Assembly: GCA_943913205.1 (NCBI GenBank) | Contig: CALTWN010000003.1 | Coordinates: 1-57,183, forward strand | Source of the DNA: an uncultured Bartonella sp. | Lineage (GTDB): Bacteria; Pseudomonadota; Alphaproteobacteria; Rhizobiales; Rhizobiaceae | Direction: 5' to 3' | DNA: 57,183 nt | In this document: piece after piece, positions 36,407-45,203 of the stretch | Position numbering within the stretch: the stretch's first letter is position 1 | Layout of the letters: the number at the start of each line of letters is the position of its first letter | The notes under the pieces: generated by a model | Database searches by the model: none | Seen by the model: only the letters and a program-made list of their open reading frames with translations | Told to the model about the DNA's origin: nothing | Position numbers and translations under genes: made by a program

Positions 36407-37981
36407 TTATGGCTGTTTAACATCTAAAAATTCTATGCCGTCAGGCGCACGCTCGATGGCATAGTTTAATTCAAATTGATTACTAGCTAAAAACACCAAA
36501 TTTTTTTTACTATCACGTGCCATCTCATGGGGATGCATTGCTATAAAATCTTTGATATTTTTTCCTTGCACCCATCTACACAAATTAAAGCGGCTTTGCT
36601 CAAATCTTACCTCTAAATTATATTCACCTTGCAATCTCATTTCCAATACATCCAATTGCAAAGCCCCAATAACACCAATAATAACAGAAGAACCATTTTC
36701 GGGCACAAATAATTGTACCGCTCCTTCTTGAGCGAGAGAGGATAAAGCTTCGTTTAAATTTTTTGCCTTTAATGCATTTGCTACACGACATTGACGCAAA
36801 ATTTGAGGGGCGAATAAAGGTACACCTAAAAACTCTAACTTTTCATCCTCACATAAACTTGTACCTATAGATAAATTACCATTATTTGGTATACCTACAA
36901 CATCTCCCGCAAAAGCTTGTTCTGCCAAATTACGGCGCGCGCCTAGAAAAAATTGTGGTGCCGATAAATTTATAGTTTTGCCTCCAGAATTTACTATATT
37001 AAGCCTCATATTGCGGCGCAATATACCAGAGCAAATGCGCATAAAAGCCAAGCTACTACGGTGATTCGGATCCATGTTAGCTTGAATTTTAAAAATAAAA
37101 CCACTCAACTTTTCCTCAAAAGGATCTACTTCGCGTATTGATGTTTTAGTAGCATTAGGGCTTGGTCCATATTGAGATAAATCATTTATAAGCTCTGCAA
37201 CACCTATATCACGTAAAGCGCTACCGAAATATAAAGGTGCCTGATAACCTTCACGATATGCTTGGCTATTAAATCTTGGTGCAATAGTAGAAAGTTCAAA
37301 AGTGTCGCGCCAAATTTCTTGCGAAAAACTATCTAAACTTTTCATATCGGCTAAATCTAGTGCTTCGCTCGCTTTTATATTTTCTGGGGCATGTTTATCT
37401 GAACAAACAAAATAATTCTTTTCGATATTATAAATACCTTTGAAATTTTGTCCCTGCCCTAAAGGCAAGTTCATAGGTGCTACTTCAAGCGCTAATTTTT
37501 GCTCAATTTCATCTATAATTTCTATAGGATCGCGCGCCTCTCTATCCATCTTATTTACAAAAATCATAATTGGTATATCGCGTAATCGACATACTTCAAA
37601 TAATTTTAAAGTTCTGGGCTCTATACCTTTTGCAGCATCTATTACCATAATAGCGCTATCAACTGCGCTCAAAGTACGATAAGTATCGTCGGCAAAATCC
37701 TCATGTCCAGGGGTGTCGAGTAAATTAAAAATACAATTATTATACTCAAAGGTCATAACAGACGTTACAACCGAAATACCTCTGGCCCTTTCTAACTCCA
37801 TCCAGTCTGAGCGAGTATGCACCTTATCTTTTTTAGCCTTAACAGCACCAGCTGTAGCTATGGCGCCCCCAAATAGTAATAATTTTTCAGTAAGTGTAGT
37901 TTTACCCGCATCTGGGTGCGCTATAATAGCAAATGTACGTCGGCGCGCAATTTCACTTTTTATTAAATTTTCAACGTCCAT
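36407..37981 (-). CDS. prfC: Peptide chain release factor 3
   Basis: Translational GTPase RF3, which recycles RF1 and RF2 after peptide release, 524 residues. GTPase motifs are G1 AHPDAGKTTL, G3 LDTPGHEDFADDTYR and G4 FVNKMDREARDP; the insertion RTLKLFEVCRLRDIP and the C-terminal PENGSSVIIGVIGALQLDVLEMRL are RF3-specific and separate it from EF-G. It ends against grpE and is followed upstream by lysS with a 9-base gap. Confidence 0.96.
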   Translation of the reverse strand: MDVENLIKSEIARRRTFAIIAHPDAGKTTLTEKLLLFGGAIATAGAVKAKKDKVHTRSDWMELERARGISVVTSVMTFEYNNCIFNLLDTPGHEDFADDTYRTLSAVDSAIMVIDAAKGIEPRTLKLFEVCRLRDIPIMIFVNKMDREARDPIEIIDEIEQKLALEVAPMNLPLGQGQNFKGIYNIEKNYFVCSDKHAPENIKASEALDLADMKSLDSFSQEIWRDTFELSTIAPRFNSQAYREGYQAPLYFGSALRDIGVAELINDLSQYGPSPNATKTSIREVDPFEEKLSGFIFKIQANMDPNHRSSLAFMRICSGILRRNMRLNIVNSGGKTINLSAPQFFLGARRNLAEQAFAGDVVGIPNNGNLSIGTSLCEDEKLEFLGVPLFAPQILRQCRVANALKAKNLNEALSSLAQEGAVQLFVPENGSSVIIGVIGALQLDVLEMRLQGEYNLEVRFEQSRFNLCRWVQGKNIKDFIAMHPHEMARDSKKNLVFLASNQFELNYAIERAPDGIEFLDVKQP

Positions 37982-37990
37982 TATTGATTC

Positions 37991-39691
37991 TTATATTAAA
38001 TGCTCTATAGTTTTATCAATTAGTTCTATCATAGGTACAATTCCATATAATTCTATAAATGAACCGAATCTAGGGCCGCTTTCAGCACCCAGCAAGGTTT
38101 TATACAGCATTTTAAAAAAATCTCCCTTAACCGCCGGTAATCCTACAGCATTAAGCTTATTTGCATCACAATATTCAGGGTATTTTCTAGCTATTGACAA
38201 TAGTAAATTTTGCAATTCTTCAGCACTAGCATATTCTTTAGCCAAAAGCATTAAATTTTCTTTTATATCTAACAATACAGCAACTTCACTTTCCGTTGGC
38301 ACCACAAATTTACGATTTGGCGCAATATAATCTTTATAATATTGCAAGGCATAATTAACAAGAGAAACCAAACTTTCATTTTCGCGTATATCAGTTGAGC
38401 TATAACGTTCTATAAGACCAAGAATAACATCAGCATCTGTAGAACCTGTTGCCGCCACTAAATTAAGCAACATAGCATAACTTATAGGTATGGTGTGCGT
38501 ATTGGGGTCGTCCCCATTGTGAATATAAAAAAGCGGATTTTCTAATAATTCTGCAGAGCTAGTTAAGTTTTTATAGTTTTGCAAAGCACTATAATATTCA
38601 TCAACTGCTTTAGGTATTACATCAAAATATAGACGCTTAGCTGTTTTTGGCTTTTGATACATATATAATCTTAAGCTAGATTCAGGGGCATAATTTAACC
38701 ACTCATCTATTGTTAAGCCATTACCTTTGGATTTAGATATTTTTTGCCCATTCTCATCTAAAAACAACTCATAATTAAAACCGGCGGGCGGAATAGCATC
38801 AATAGCTTTACATATCTTACCGGCTAAAGCTGTGGAATCTATTAAATCTTTACCAGCCATCTCGTAATCTATGCCCAGGGCAGCCCAGCGCATCGCCCAA
38901 TCTGCCTTCCATTGGCATTTAACTTGCCCCCCTAATATACTATGCTCTGCCCATTCTTGTGCTGTATTATCATAATATCGTATAATATGATTTGCCTTAT
39001 CTACTATTTCTATAGGAACTTGTAAAACCTGCCCGCTATGTTTGGAAATAGGTAAAAAAATAGAATATGTAGCCTGTCTTTCCTGACCTAACCTGGGCAG
39101 CATTATTGCCATAATTTGCTCATAATGATTTAGCATTTTTTGCAATGTTGCATCAAATATACCAGATTTATAATATTGACTAGAGCTAGCAAATTCGTAA
39201 TCAAAACCAAATCTATCTAAAAAAGCACAGAGTCTTTGATTATTTCGCTCACCAAAACTAATCAAAGGCCTATCTCCATTTGCTCCAACTTCTTCTAAAG
39301 CAAAAGGGTCTGGAACTTTTGTAAGAGGCATACCTATATATTTTTGCAATTCTTCCTGAAAAGGCACATTACCTGGAACTTTACGTAAAGCGTCCATATC
39401 ATCAGAAAAACATAATAACTTTGTGGCTACTTTATTTTCTGTCAAAACATGAAATGCATGCCTAACCATTAATGTACGGGCAACTTCTCCAAAAGTTCCT
39501 ATATGTGGCAAACCTGAAGGCCCATAACCTGTTTCAAAAATTATAGTTTTACTGTGCAAATTGCCTAGTTTTTCTTGCCGGTCTAGTAATTTTTGCGCTT
39601 CAACAAAACACCATTTTTTAGATGATTTAGCTAAGTTTAATAATTCTTCTGAAATATTATTAGCTTTAAAAGTTTGATTTTTTATACTCAT
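37991..39691 (-). CDS. lysS: Class I lysyl-tRNA synthetase
   Basis: The archaeal-type class I LysRS, 566 residues, the form used by most alphaproteobacteria in place of class II. The HIGH-like signature is GLPHIGTFGE and the KMSKS-like signature is GQKISKSKGNG; both are in the expected positions (about 58 and 310). The C-terminal helical anticodon-binding cage follows. No other LysRS is in the window. It is preceded by a solute-binding protein gene, a recurrent Rhizobiales neighbour. Confidence 0.95.
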   Translation of the reverse strand: MSIKNQTFKANNISEELLNLAKSSKKWCFVEAQKLLDRQEKLGNLHSKTIIFETGYGPSGLPHIGTFGEVARTLMVRHAFHVLTENKVATKLLCFSDDMDALRKVPGNVPFQEELQKYIGMPLTKVPDPFALEEVGANGDRPLISFGERNNQRLCAFLDRFGFDYEFASSSQYYKSGIFDATLQKMLNHYEQIMAIMLPRLGQERQATYSIFLPISKHSGQVLQVPIEIVDKANHIIRYYDNTAQEWAEHSILGGQVKCQWKADWAMRWAALGIDYEMAGKDLIDSTALAGKICKAIDAIPPAGFNYELFLDENGQKISKSKGNGLTIDEWLNYAPESSLRLYMYQKPKTAKRLYFDVIPKAVDEYYSALQNYKNLTSSAELLENPLFYIHNGDDPNTHTIPISYAMLLNLVAATGSTDADVILGLIERYSSTDIRENESLVSLVNYALQYYKDYIAPNRKFVVPTESEVAVLLDIKENLMLLAKEYASAEELQNLLLSIARKYPEYCDANKLNAVGLPAVKGDFFKMLYKTLLGAESGPRFGSFIELYGIVPMIELIDKTIEHLI

Positions 39692-39708
39692 TTTTTATAC
39701 ATTTACAG

Positions 39709-40521
39709 TTAATAGAAATTACGCGAGAAATAACGTAAATATATCATATATAATTCGCCTTTTTTTGCCAATTGCTCAATAGCATAATTAACGGCTTCTA
39801 AGATATCATTACGTTTAGATAATATTGCCACTCGCATACCTGTACCTAAATAATTTTCATTATAATATGCTTGCCCTTCAAAACTATATGGACCGTTTAA
39901 AGCTGCTAAAAAGCGACCATCTCCAAATATAGCATCAATTTCATTTTTTTGTAAAGCGCTTGTTAAATCTTCTATTTTTTCATATTGCGTATATTTTATG
40001 TTTGGAAAATAACTATGAAGCAAGCCTATATGTTTAGTTTTGCTTAATACACCGACATGTTGTTGCTCTATGGGCTTATGTTGAGCCAAATTACTGGTTA
40101 AACATAAAAATCTTGCAGGGAATAGCATATATGGTTTTGAAAAAACGATATCTTGCGGTATTCCAGCAGCTTCAGCGCTAAGCCCGGCTAATATTGCATC
40201 GCCTTCACCTTTTTGTAAATTCTCAACTAACTTATTAAATGGTACGGGTTCTAGCTCACATTTTGGTAACACATGCAATTCTTTACATATTGCTCGCATT
40301 AAATCTACATTGTATCCTGCGAGCGGAGTTCCTTTTTCTGGGCGATAATTAAAGGGATAGAAATCATCAGTAGTTAGAAAGCGCAAATGTTGCAATCTAG
40401 ATAGATCTGGTACAGCTGTGCCGAAAGTCGCATGATACACATAATCTGGTATAATGCCTGCAAAGCATGAAGTTATGTTCATAAATGTAAAAACAAGCAA
40501 AAAGGAAATAAGCTTTTTCAT
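39709..40521 (-). CDS. Periplasmic solute-binding protein (family 3-like), orphan
   Basis: A 270-residue exported protein with a signal peptide (about 1-21, ending CFA). The fold of amino-acid-type binding proteins is visible: LRFLTTDDFYPFNYRPEKG, LAGYNVDLMRAICKEL, LVENLQKGEGDAILAG and NEIDAIFGDGRFLAALN. No permease or ATPase gene is nearby, so it either uses transporters encoded elsewhere or acts in another way. It precedes lysS by 18 bases on the same strand. Confidence 0.85.
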   Translation of the reverse strand: MKKLISFLLVFTFMNITSCFAGIIPDYVYHATFGTAVPDLSRLQHLRFLTTDDFYPFNYRPEKGTPLAGYNVDLMRAICKELHVLPKCELEPVPFNKLVENLQKGEGDAILAGLSAEAAGIPQDIVFSKPYMLFPARFLCLTSNLAQHKPIEQQHVGVLSKTKHIGLLHSYFPNIKYTQYEKIEDLTSALQKNEIDAIFGDGRFLAALNGPYSFEGQAYYNENYLGTGMRVAILSKRNDILEAVNYAIEQLAKKGELYMIYLRYFSRNFY

Positions 40522-40606
40522 AAAATAGACCTATCATTATAAGCTTTATAAACTATTAATTACTTTAATAGTTGAGCTGATTTTGTTAATTTGTTATTGT
40601 TGTATT

Positions 40607-41614
40607 ATGGATTCTTTATTATATTTAAGCTTTTCTTTAGTTATATTTTTATTTGTATCATTATACCGTATTTGGCAACTCTCTATCGCAAAAAACTCAC
40701 TATCTAACGAATTAAAACACACAAAAAGTGAAATTATTTATTATAAAAATATAATAAATGAAAAAAATTTAGAACTCAGAACTTTTACAGAAAAAACAAG
40801 TTTAGGAGAGCGCTTAGACGCTATTAATAACAAACTTGGTTTAATAGAAAATCTTAGCAGCAATGTTAATAATATTCAAAAAATTTTTGGTTCGAAGCAA
40901 CATCGAGGATTATTTGGCGAGCATAAATTATTAGATATTTTAAGTGATGAGCTTAACTCAAGCCAATATAGCTCGCAATATGTTTTAACAAATAATACAC
41001 GCCCAGATATTGTGATACATTTGCCATCTCAACCAGATTTATTAGCTATTGATGCTAAATTTCCATACGAATCTTTTAAAGCTATAAAAGAATCTGAGGC
41101 TCTTAACGAGAAGCAACATAAAGAAATATATCACAAAGCTTTCATAAGCGATATGAAAAAACATATTAAAGATATAGCTAATAAATATATTATTCCGGAC
41201 CAAACACAAGATTTTGCCCTACTTTTTGTTCCAGCTGAATCTATATTTACTTATATCGCTGAGGATTGCTCTGAAGTTCAAATTTTAGCTGCCTCACATA
41301 AAGTGATCTTATGTACCCCTAATATTTTAATGCTAGTTATACGAATAATTAAATCACTTAATAAAGACCACCAAATACAAGTACATGCGCGTTCTATCCA
41401 AGAAGAGGTTATGAAACTCACAGGGGAAGTGGCTAAGTTAAGTGAAAGAAATAAAAAATTACAGAAACATTTTGCGCAAGGCGTAGAAGATTTAGAAATT
41501 ATCAACAAAATAACCAACAAAATTGACAAAAATATTACTAAAATTACCAATATAGAAGTTGAAGCTGATAATAATATTTTTTTAAATATAAATAATAATC
41601 TCAGCATTAATTAG
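40607..41614 (+). CDS. rmuC: DNA recombination protein RmuC
   Basis: RmuC-family protein of about 335 residues from ATG 40607; an earlier TTG at 40583 is less likely. A transmembrane helix (about 4-21) is followed by a coiled coil (about 25-75). The PDDEXK-like RmuC domain then reads RGLFGEHKLLDIL, NNTRPDIVIHLP, LLAIDAKFPYESF and LLFVPAESIFTYIA. It limits inversions at short inverted repeats in E. coli; the exact activity is unresolved. It heads the rmuC-def-fmt-truA run. No good ribosome site is visible. Confidence 0.9.
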   Translation: MDSLLYLSFSLVIFLFVSLYRIWQLSIAKNSLSNELKHTKSEIIYYKNIINEKNLELRTFTEKTSLGERLDAINNKLGLIENLSSNVNNIQKIFGSKQHRGLFGEHKLLDILSDELNSSQYSSQYVLTNNTRPDIVIHLPSQPDLLAIDAKFPYESFKAIKESEALNEKQHKEIYHKAFISDMKKHIKDIANKYIIPDQTQDFALLFVPAESIFTYIAEDCSEVQILAASHKVILCTPNILMLVIRIIKSLNKDHQIQVHARSIQEEVMKLTGEVAKLSERNKKLQKHFAQGVEDLEIINKITNKIDKNITKITNIEVEADNNIFLNINNNLSIN

Positions 41615-41625
41615 ATAGGTTCAAA

Positions 41626-42138
41626 ATGGCTATACGCAGCATTGTATATTTCCCCAGCAAGATATTACGCCAAACCTCTGAAGAAATTAAAGATATAGAT
41701 AAAAATATTAACCAACTCGCTGTTGATATGATAGAAACCATGCAAGAATATAACGGAGTTGGGTTGGCTGCTGTTCAAATTGGCGTGCCATTACGTATGT
41801 TTATTTTGGATAAAGCTGCAGAAAATGAGCAAGTTGAATGCGACCCTATGATTGTTATAAACCCTAAAATAATATGGTCTAGTAGTGAACTTAGCACCTA
41901 TAATGAAGGATGTTTATCTGTGCCTGAAATGTATGAAGAAGTACAACGACCAGCACAAATAAATATGCAATATTATACATTAGAAAATAAGCTTGAAGAA
42001 ATAAAATTAGACAGCTTACTGGCTACCTGTGCCCAACATGAACTAGACCACTTAAATGGTATTTTGTTTTTTGACCATTTAAGTAAAATTAAAAAAAATA
42101 GATTAATAAATAAGTTTTTAAAAAGAACAAAATTATGA
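41626..42138 (+). CDS. def: Peptide deformylase
   Basis: Metalloenzyme removing the formyl group from nascent proteins, 170 residues. All three motifs are present: GVGLAAVQIG, EGCLSVP and QHELDHLNGI, supplying the Cys and two His metal ligands and the catalytic Glu. It lies 11 bases after rmuC and 10 bases before fmt. Confidence 0.97.
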   Translation: MAIRSIVYFPSKILRQTSEEIKDIDKNINQLAVDMIETMQEYNGVGLAAVQIGVPLRMFILDKAAENEQVECDPMIVINPKIIWSSSELSTYNEGCLSVPEMYEEVQRPAQINMQYYTLENKLEEIKLDSLLATCAQHELDHLNGILFFDHLSKIKKNRLINKFLKRTKL

Positions 42139-42148
42139 GATATAAATT

Positions 42149-43066
42149 ATGCGCATAATCTTTATGGGTTCCCCAAATTTTGCCGTACATTTTTTAAGTG
42201 AACTTCTATACCAGCAATATAATATTGTTGCGATATTTAGCGCACCACTTACAATTCGCGGCAAACGAGGTAGGCAACCAGAACATTGCGATGTTGCAAA
42301 GTTTGCAATTGAACATGATTTACAACTTTTTACGCCAGATAGCTTGAAAGATTCCTTAGTTCAACAACAAATAAAAGATTTAAAACCAGATTTAATCATT
42401 GTGGTAGCTTATGGAGCTTTACTGCCAAAAGCTGTATTAAACATACCAAAATATGGTTGTATAAATGTACATGGTTCAATATTACCACGTTGGCGCGGTG
42501 CTGCACCAATTGAAAGAGCTATAGAGGCAGGTGATTTAACAACTGGCATAGCTATTATGAAAATGGAAGCTGGGCTAGATACTGGACCAGTCGCCTTAAC
42601 TAAAACTGTAACTATAGATAGTTTAAATAGCCTTGAGTTAAGAGAGTTACTGGCTAAAATAGGGGCGCCCTTACTTATAGAAGCTTTGAAAAAATTAGAA
42701 CTAGGAACACTAACTTTTATACCACAACAAGGCAAGGCCACCTATGCCCATAAAATAACTAAAGAAGAAACAAGAATTAATTGGAATGCAGCAGCAACTA
42801 TAATAGAACGCAAAATAAGATGCTTAGCCCCTATCCCCGGTGCTTGGTGCGAAATGAAACTATTGCCTCAAAAGGGAAATGACCAATCTTGGCAAACACA
42901 TAGAGTAAAAATAATTGCCGCCCAATTCGGAAGTACGCCTGATTATTTAAGCAAAAAATGTAATGACGGAAATTATATTAATATAAAATTATGCCAAAAG
43001 TCAGGCGGTAAAATATTAAATGCCAAGCAATTTGTAGCTGGTTACTCTAAGGTAGAAATTTTTTAA
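42149..43066 (+). CDS. fmt: Methionyl-tRNA formyltransferase
   Basis: Formylates initiator Met-tRNA, 305 residues. It starts MRIIFMGSPNFAVHFL, with the folate-site region NVHGSILPRWRGAAPIERAI and GLDTGP, and a C-terminal tRNA-binding domain (INWNAAATIIERKIRCLAPIPGAW). The stop overlaps the truA start by one base (TAATG). Confidence 0.97.
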   Translation: MRIIFMGSPNFAVHFLSELLYQQYNIVAIFSAPLTIRGKRGRQPEHCDVAKFAIEHDLQLFTPDSLKDSLVQQQIKDLKPDLIIVVAYGALLPKAVLNIPKYGCINVHGSILPRWRGAAPIERAIEAGDLTTGIAIMKMEAGLDTGPVALTKTVTIDSLNSLELRELLAKIGAPLLIEALKKLELGTLTFIPQQGKATYAHKITKEETRINWNAAATIIERKIRCLAPIPGAWCEMKLLPQKGNDQSWQTHRVKIIAAQFGSTPDYLSKKCNDGNYINIKLCQKSGGKILNAKQFVAGYSKVEIF

Positions 43067-43833
43067 TGCCACGTTATCGCATAGATATTGAGTATGACGG
43101 TACAGATTATTGTGGGTGGCAGCGTCAACATAAGCTACAAGAATTAACAAACCGTGGATCTGTGCAAGCGGCTATTGAACAAGCAATATTTAATTATTCT
43201 GGGGAAAGTATTAATCTGGTAGTAGCAGGACGCACAGATGCTGGCGTGCATGCTATGCATCAAGTAGCCCATTTTGATATGAGTAAAATACCCAAACGAG
43301 GAGCAACAGAAATAAGTTTTGCTTTAAATGCTTATTTGCGAAGAGGTCTACATAAAATTGCCATTTTAAACAGTAATGAAGCTAAAGATGATTTTTCAGC
43401 TAGATTTAGTGCACAAAAAAGACAATATTTATATCGCATAATAATACGTAGAGCTCCATTAGCTATTGAAGCTTTACGAGCATGGCATATAGCTTATAAT
43501 CTCAATATAGAGGCTATGAAGCAAGCGGCAAAACTATTATATGGCAAACATGATTTTAGTAGTTTCCGCAGCTCACAATGCCAAGCTAAAAATCCTATCA
43601 GAACATTAGAAGATATAAATTTTATTTTAAATGAAAACAGGTTAGATATTATAGTTACCGCACCTTCATTTTTACATAATCAAGTTCGTGCTATAATAGG
43701 CACTTTATATAATGTAGGCAGAGGATTTTGGAGCCCAGAATATATAACTACAATATTAAAGCTAAAAGATAGGAATACAGCAGGGCCAAACGCTCCCCCC
43801 TATGGATTATACCTTTATAAAATTCACTATTAA
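43066..43833 (+). CDS. truA: tRNA pseudouridine(38-40) synthase TruA
   Basis: 255 residues with RYRIDIEYDGTDYCGWQRQ, the catalytic Asp in AGRTDAGVHAMHQVAHFD and the C-terminal FLHNQVRAIIGTLYNVGRG. The gene appears complete to its usual GLYLYKIHY end. In Rhizobiales dapE typically follows truA; here the prophage module begins two bases after the stop on the opposite strand. Confidence 0.97.
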   Translation: MPRYRIDIEYDGTDYCGWQRQHKLQELTNRGSVQAAIEQAIFNYSGESINLVVAGRTDAGVHAMHQVAHFDMSKIPKRGATEISFALNAYLRRGLHKIAILNSNEAKDDFSARFSAQKRQYLYRIIIRRAPLAIEALRAWHIAYNLNIEAMKQAAKLLYGKHDFSSFRSSQCQAKNPIRTLEDINFILNENRLDIIVTAPSFLHNQVRAIIGTLYNVGRGFWSPEYITTILKLKDRNTAGPNAPPYGLYLYKIHY

Positions 43834-43834
43834 G

Positions 43835-44485
43835 TTAGCGTCGTTCTATACAATTTCTTAGTTGTAAATGATATCTTTGGGCTAATAGCGCTACTTCACG
43901 AGCTTTGCTTCTTATAGCTGGTGTTGCAGCTAAAGCACCACGATCTTTAAATGCTTTCCAACCGATTACGTAGCAAATATATAAATTATAAGCATCATTT
44001 GGATTGATGTGGTCACGTATAATAGCATTTCTATAATACCACGCCACAAAATCGATCGAATCACTAAAAGAGCTCCGAGAAGCATAATGGTGCCCGGTGC
44101 TTTTTTTATATTGCACCCAAGTGCCATTAAGAGCTTGAGCATAGCCGTAAGCTGTAGAAATACGTCCCCAAGGAATAAAACCTAAAACCATGTGCCAGCG
44201 AGTACGAGCTGTAGGCCTAAAGCTAGATTCAGTTTTTATAGTGGCCAATAAAATTGGTATTGGTATTTTATATCGAAGTGAAGCGGCTTTTGATTGCTTA
44301 TACCAATTATTAAAAAACCCGTTACGTTGAGCAAAAATAGCACAAGCATTTTCGGTATTATACAGTCTTCCACCTATAGAGCACCCACTTAATTCAAAAA
44401 TAGAAAGCCCTGCTAATATTGTTAAAAGAAAAAACAGTTTATTTTTTATTTTTACTCTCTTCATCATATGAAGATTAATAACCAC
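43835..44485 (-). CDS. SLT-type lytic transglycosylase lipoprotein
   Basis: About 216 residues (209 if ATG 44464 is used). A hydrophobic leader ends in the lipobox ELSGC, predicting a lipoprotein. The SLT-like domain holds the catalytic Glu in LLATIKTESSFRPTA, then STAYGYAQALNGTWVQYKKSTG and YYRNAIIRDHINPNDAYNLYICYVIGW. It would cleave peptidoglycan. It is the last gene of the phage-strand run and lies against truA, so it may be a lysis or ejection accessory of the prophage or a host gene at the junction; sequence alone does not settle this. Confidence 0.75.
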   Translation of the reverse strand: MVINLHMMKRVKIKNKLFFLLTILAGLSIFELSGCSIGGRLYNTENACAIFAQRNGFFNNWYKQSKAASLRYKIPIPILLATIKTESSFRPTARTRWHMVLGFIPWGRISTAYGYAQALNGTWVQYKKSTGHHYASRSSFSDSIDFVAWYYRNAIIRDHINPNDAYNLYICYVIGWKAFKDRGALAATPAIRSKAREVALLAQRYHLQLRNCIERR

Positions 44486-44502
44486 TTTTTGTTATTAAAG
44501 GG

Positions 44503-44847
44503 TTAATTTTTTAGTTTACGCAAATAATTAAAGCCGTATTCGCATAAGCTTAATCCAAACATTCCACACAAAAATGCGCTTAGCGATAGTAATTTTTGCC
44601 AGCTTTCACCGTCTTGCATACTAAAATTATAACGTATTAGCATATGATATAAAATTTGGCATAAAATATTTGCGCCGTAAATAGCACATAAAGCCCCAGC
44701 TAAATATTCAACTATCTTTTGCATAATACTAGTTTTTTTTACATAGATATGACGCACAAAAACCCCAAAAACGCCAGCTACCCCTAGAGTAATATAATTA
44801 TAAATTTGTATAAGAAAGTCTATATCCTTATTTCCTAAATTATTCAT
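44503..44847 (-). CDS. Holin-like membrane protein
   Basis: A 114-residue protein with about three transmembrane helices (around 17-33, 45-66 and 86-106) and a basic C-terminus. Size, topology and position next to spanin and endolysin genes identify a likely holin, which would permeabilise the inner membrane at the end of the lytic cycle. The start is two bases after the Rz1-like stop. Family assignment is by context, not by a firm motif. Confidence 0.65.
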   Translation of the reverse strand: MNNLGNKDIDFLIQIYNYITLGVAGVFGVFVRHIYVKKTSIMQKIVEYLAGALCAIYGANILCQILYHMLIRYNFSMQDGESWQKLLSLSAFLCGMFGLSLCEYGFNYLRKLKN

Positions 44848-44848
44848 T

Positions 44849-45064
44849 TTATTCTTTCTTAGTTGCCTTTTTGTATAAAACCAACCAACGACTTAAAGCG
44901 TTTTCTTCTCGCACTAGCCTAGTTGGATTGTTAATTTTGGGCAATGGTTCACTTAACTTTAATGGTACTATTATAGCTGCTTTGCGGCTTAAGGATCCTG
45001 CATGTATTGCGCAGCCCGCCAAGAGCCAAACAAATATTATAGTCAGACATGCTTTGTATATCAT
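44849..45064 (-). CDS. Rz1-like outer-membrane spanin lipoprotein
   Basis: From ATG 45064 this frame encodes 71 residues starting MIYKACLTIIFVWLLAGCAI, a short signal peptide with lipobox LLAGC (lipidated Cys18), then a polar tail. The reading frame is open further upstream, but only this start gives a sensible lipoprotein. Its first 116 bases lie inside the preceding Rz-like gene in another frame, the classical overlapped spanin arrangement. It would pair with the Rz-like protein to fuse the inner and outer membranes in the last lysis step. Confidence 0.8.
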   Translation of the reverse strand: MIYKACLTIIFVWLLAGCAIHAGSLSRKAAIIVPLKLSEPLPKINNPTRLVREENALSRWLVLYKKATKKE

Positions 45065-45203
45065 TTTTAAGCTTTCTTTCTTTATGATAAAAATCAAGTT
45101 GTGATTGAATAGAAACAATGGTTCTATTCTTAGAGCCACATATATAACCACTGCAAAAAATAATTACTGGTATTATTATATATGTGAAAACAGCTACCCG
45201 CAT
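44949..45203 (-). CDS. Rz-like inner-membrane spanin
   Basis: An 84-residue protein with one N-terminal transmembrane helix (about 6-23) and a charged periplasmic segment (SIQSQLDFYHKERKLKNDI) followed by CLALGGLRNTC. Its ATG overlaps the endolysin stop (TAATG) and its 3' half overlaps the Rz1-like gene out of frame. Identification rests on topology and this arrangement. Confidence 0.75.
   Translation of the reverse strand: MRVAVFTYIIIPVIIFCSGYICGSKNRTIVSIQSQLDFYHKERKLKNDIQSMSDYNICLALGGLRNTCRILKPQSSYNSTIKVK

Noticed and set aside
37713..38330. 205-codon open frame on the plus strand across the prfC/lysS junction
   Set aside because: It lies antisense to two strongly conserved genes, is rich in Ser and Leu as expected of a shadow frame, and shows no family motif.
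43820..43850. Phage attachment core at the truA 3' end
   Set aside because: No tRNA or evident repeat is present, and the right end of the prophage is outside the window, so no direct repeat can be tested.
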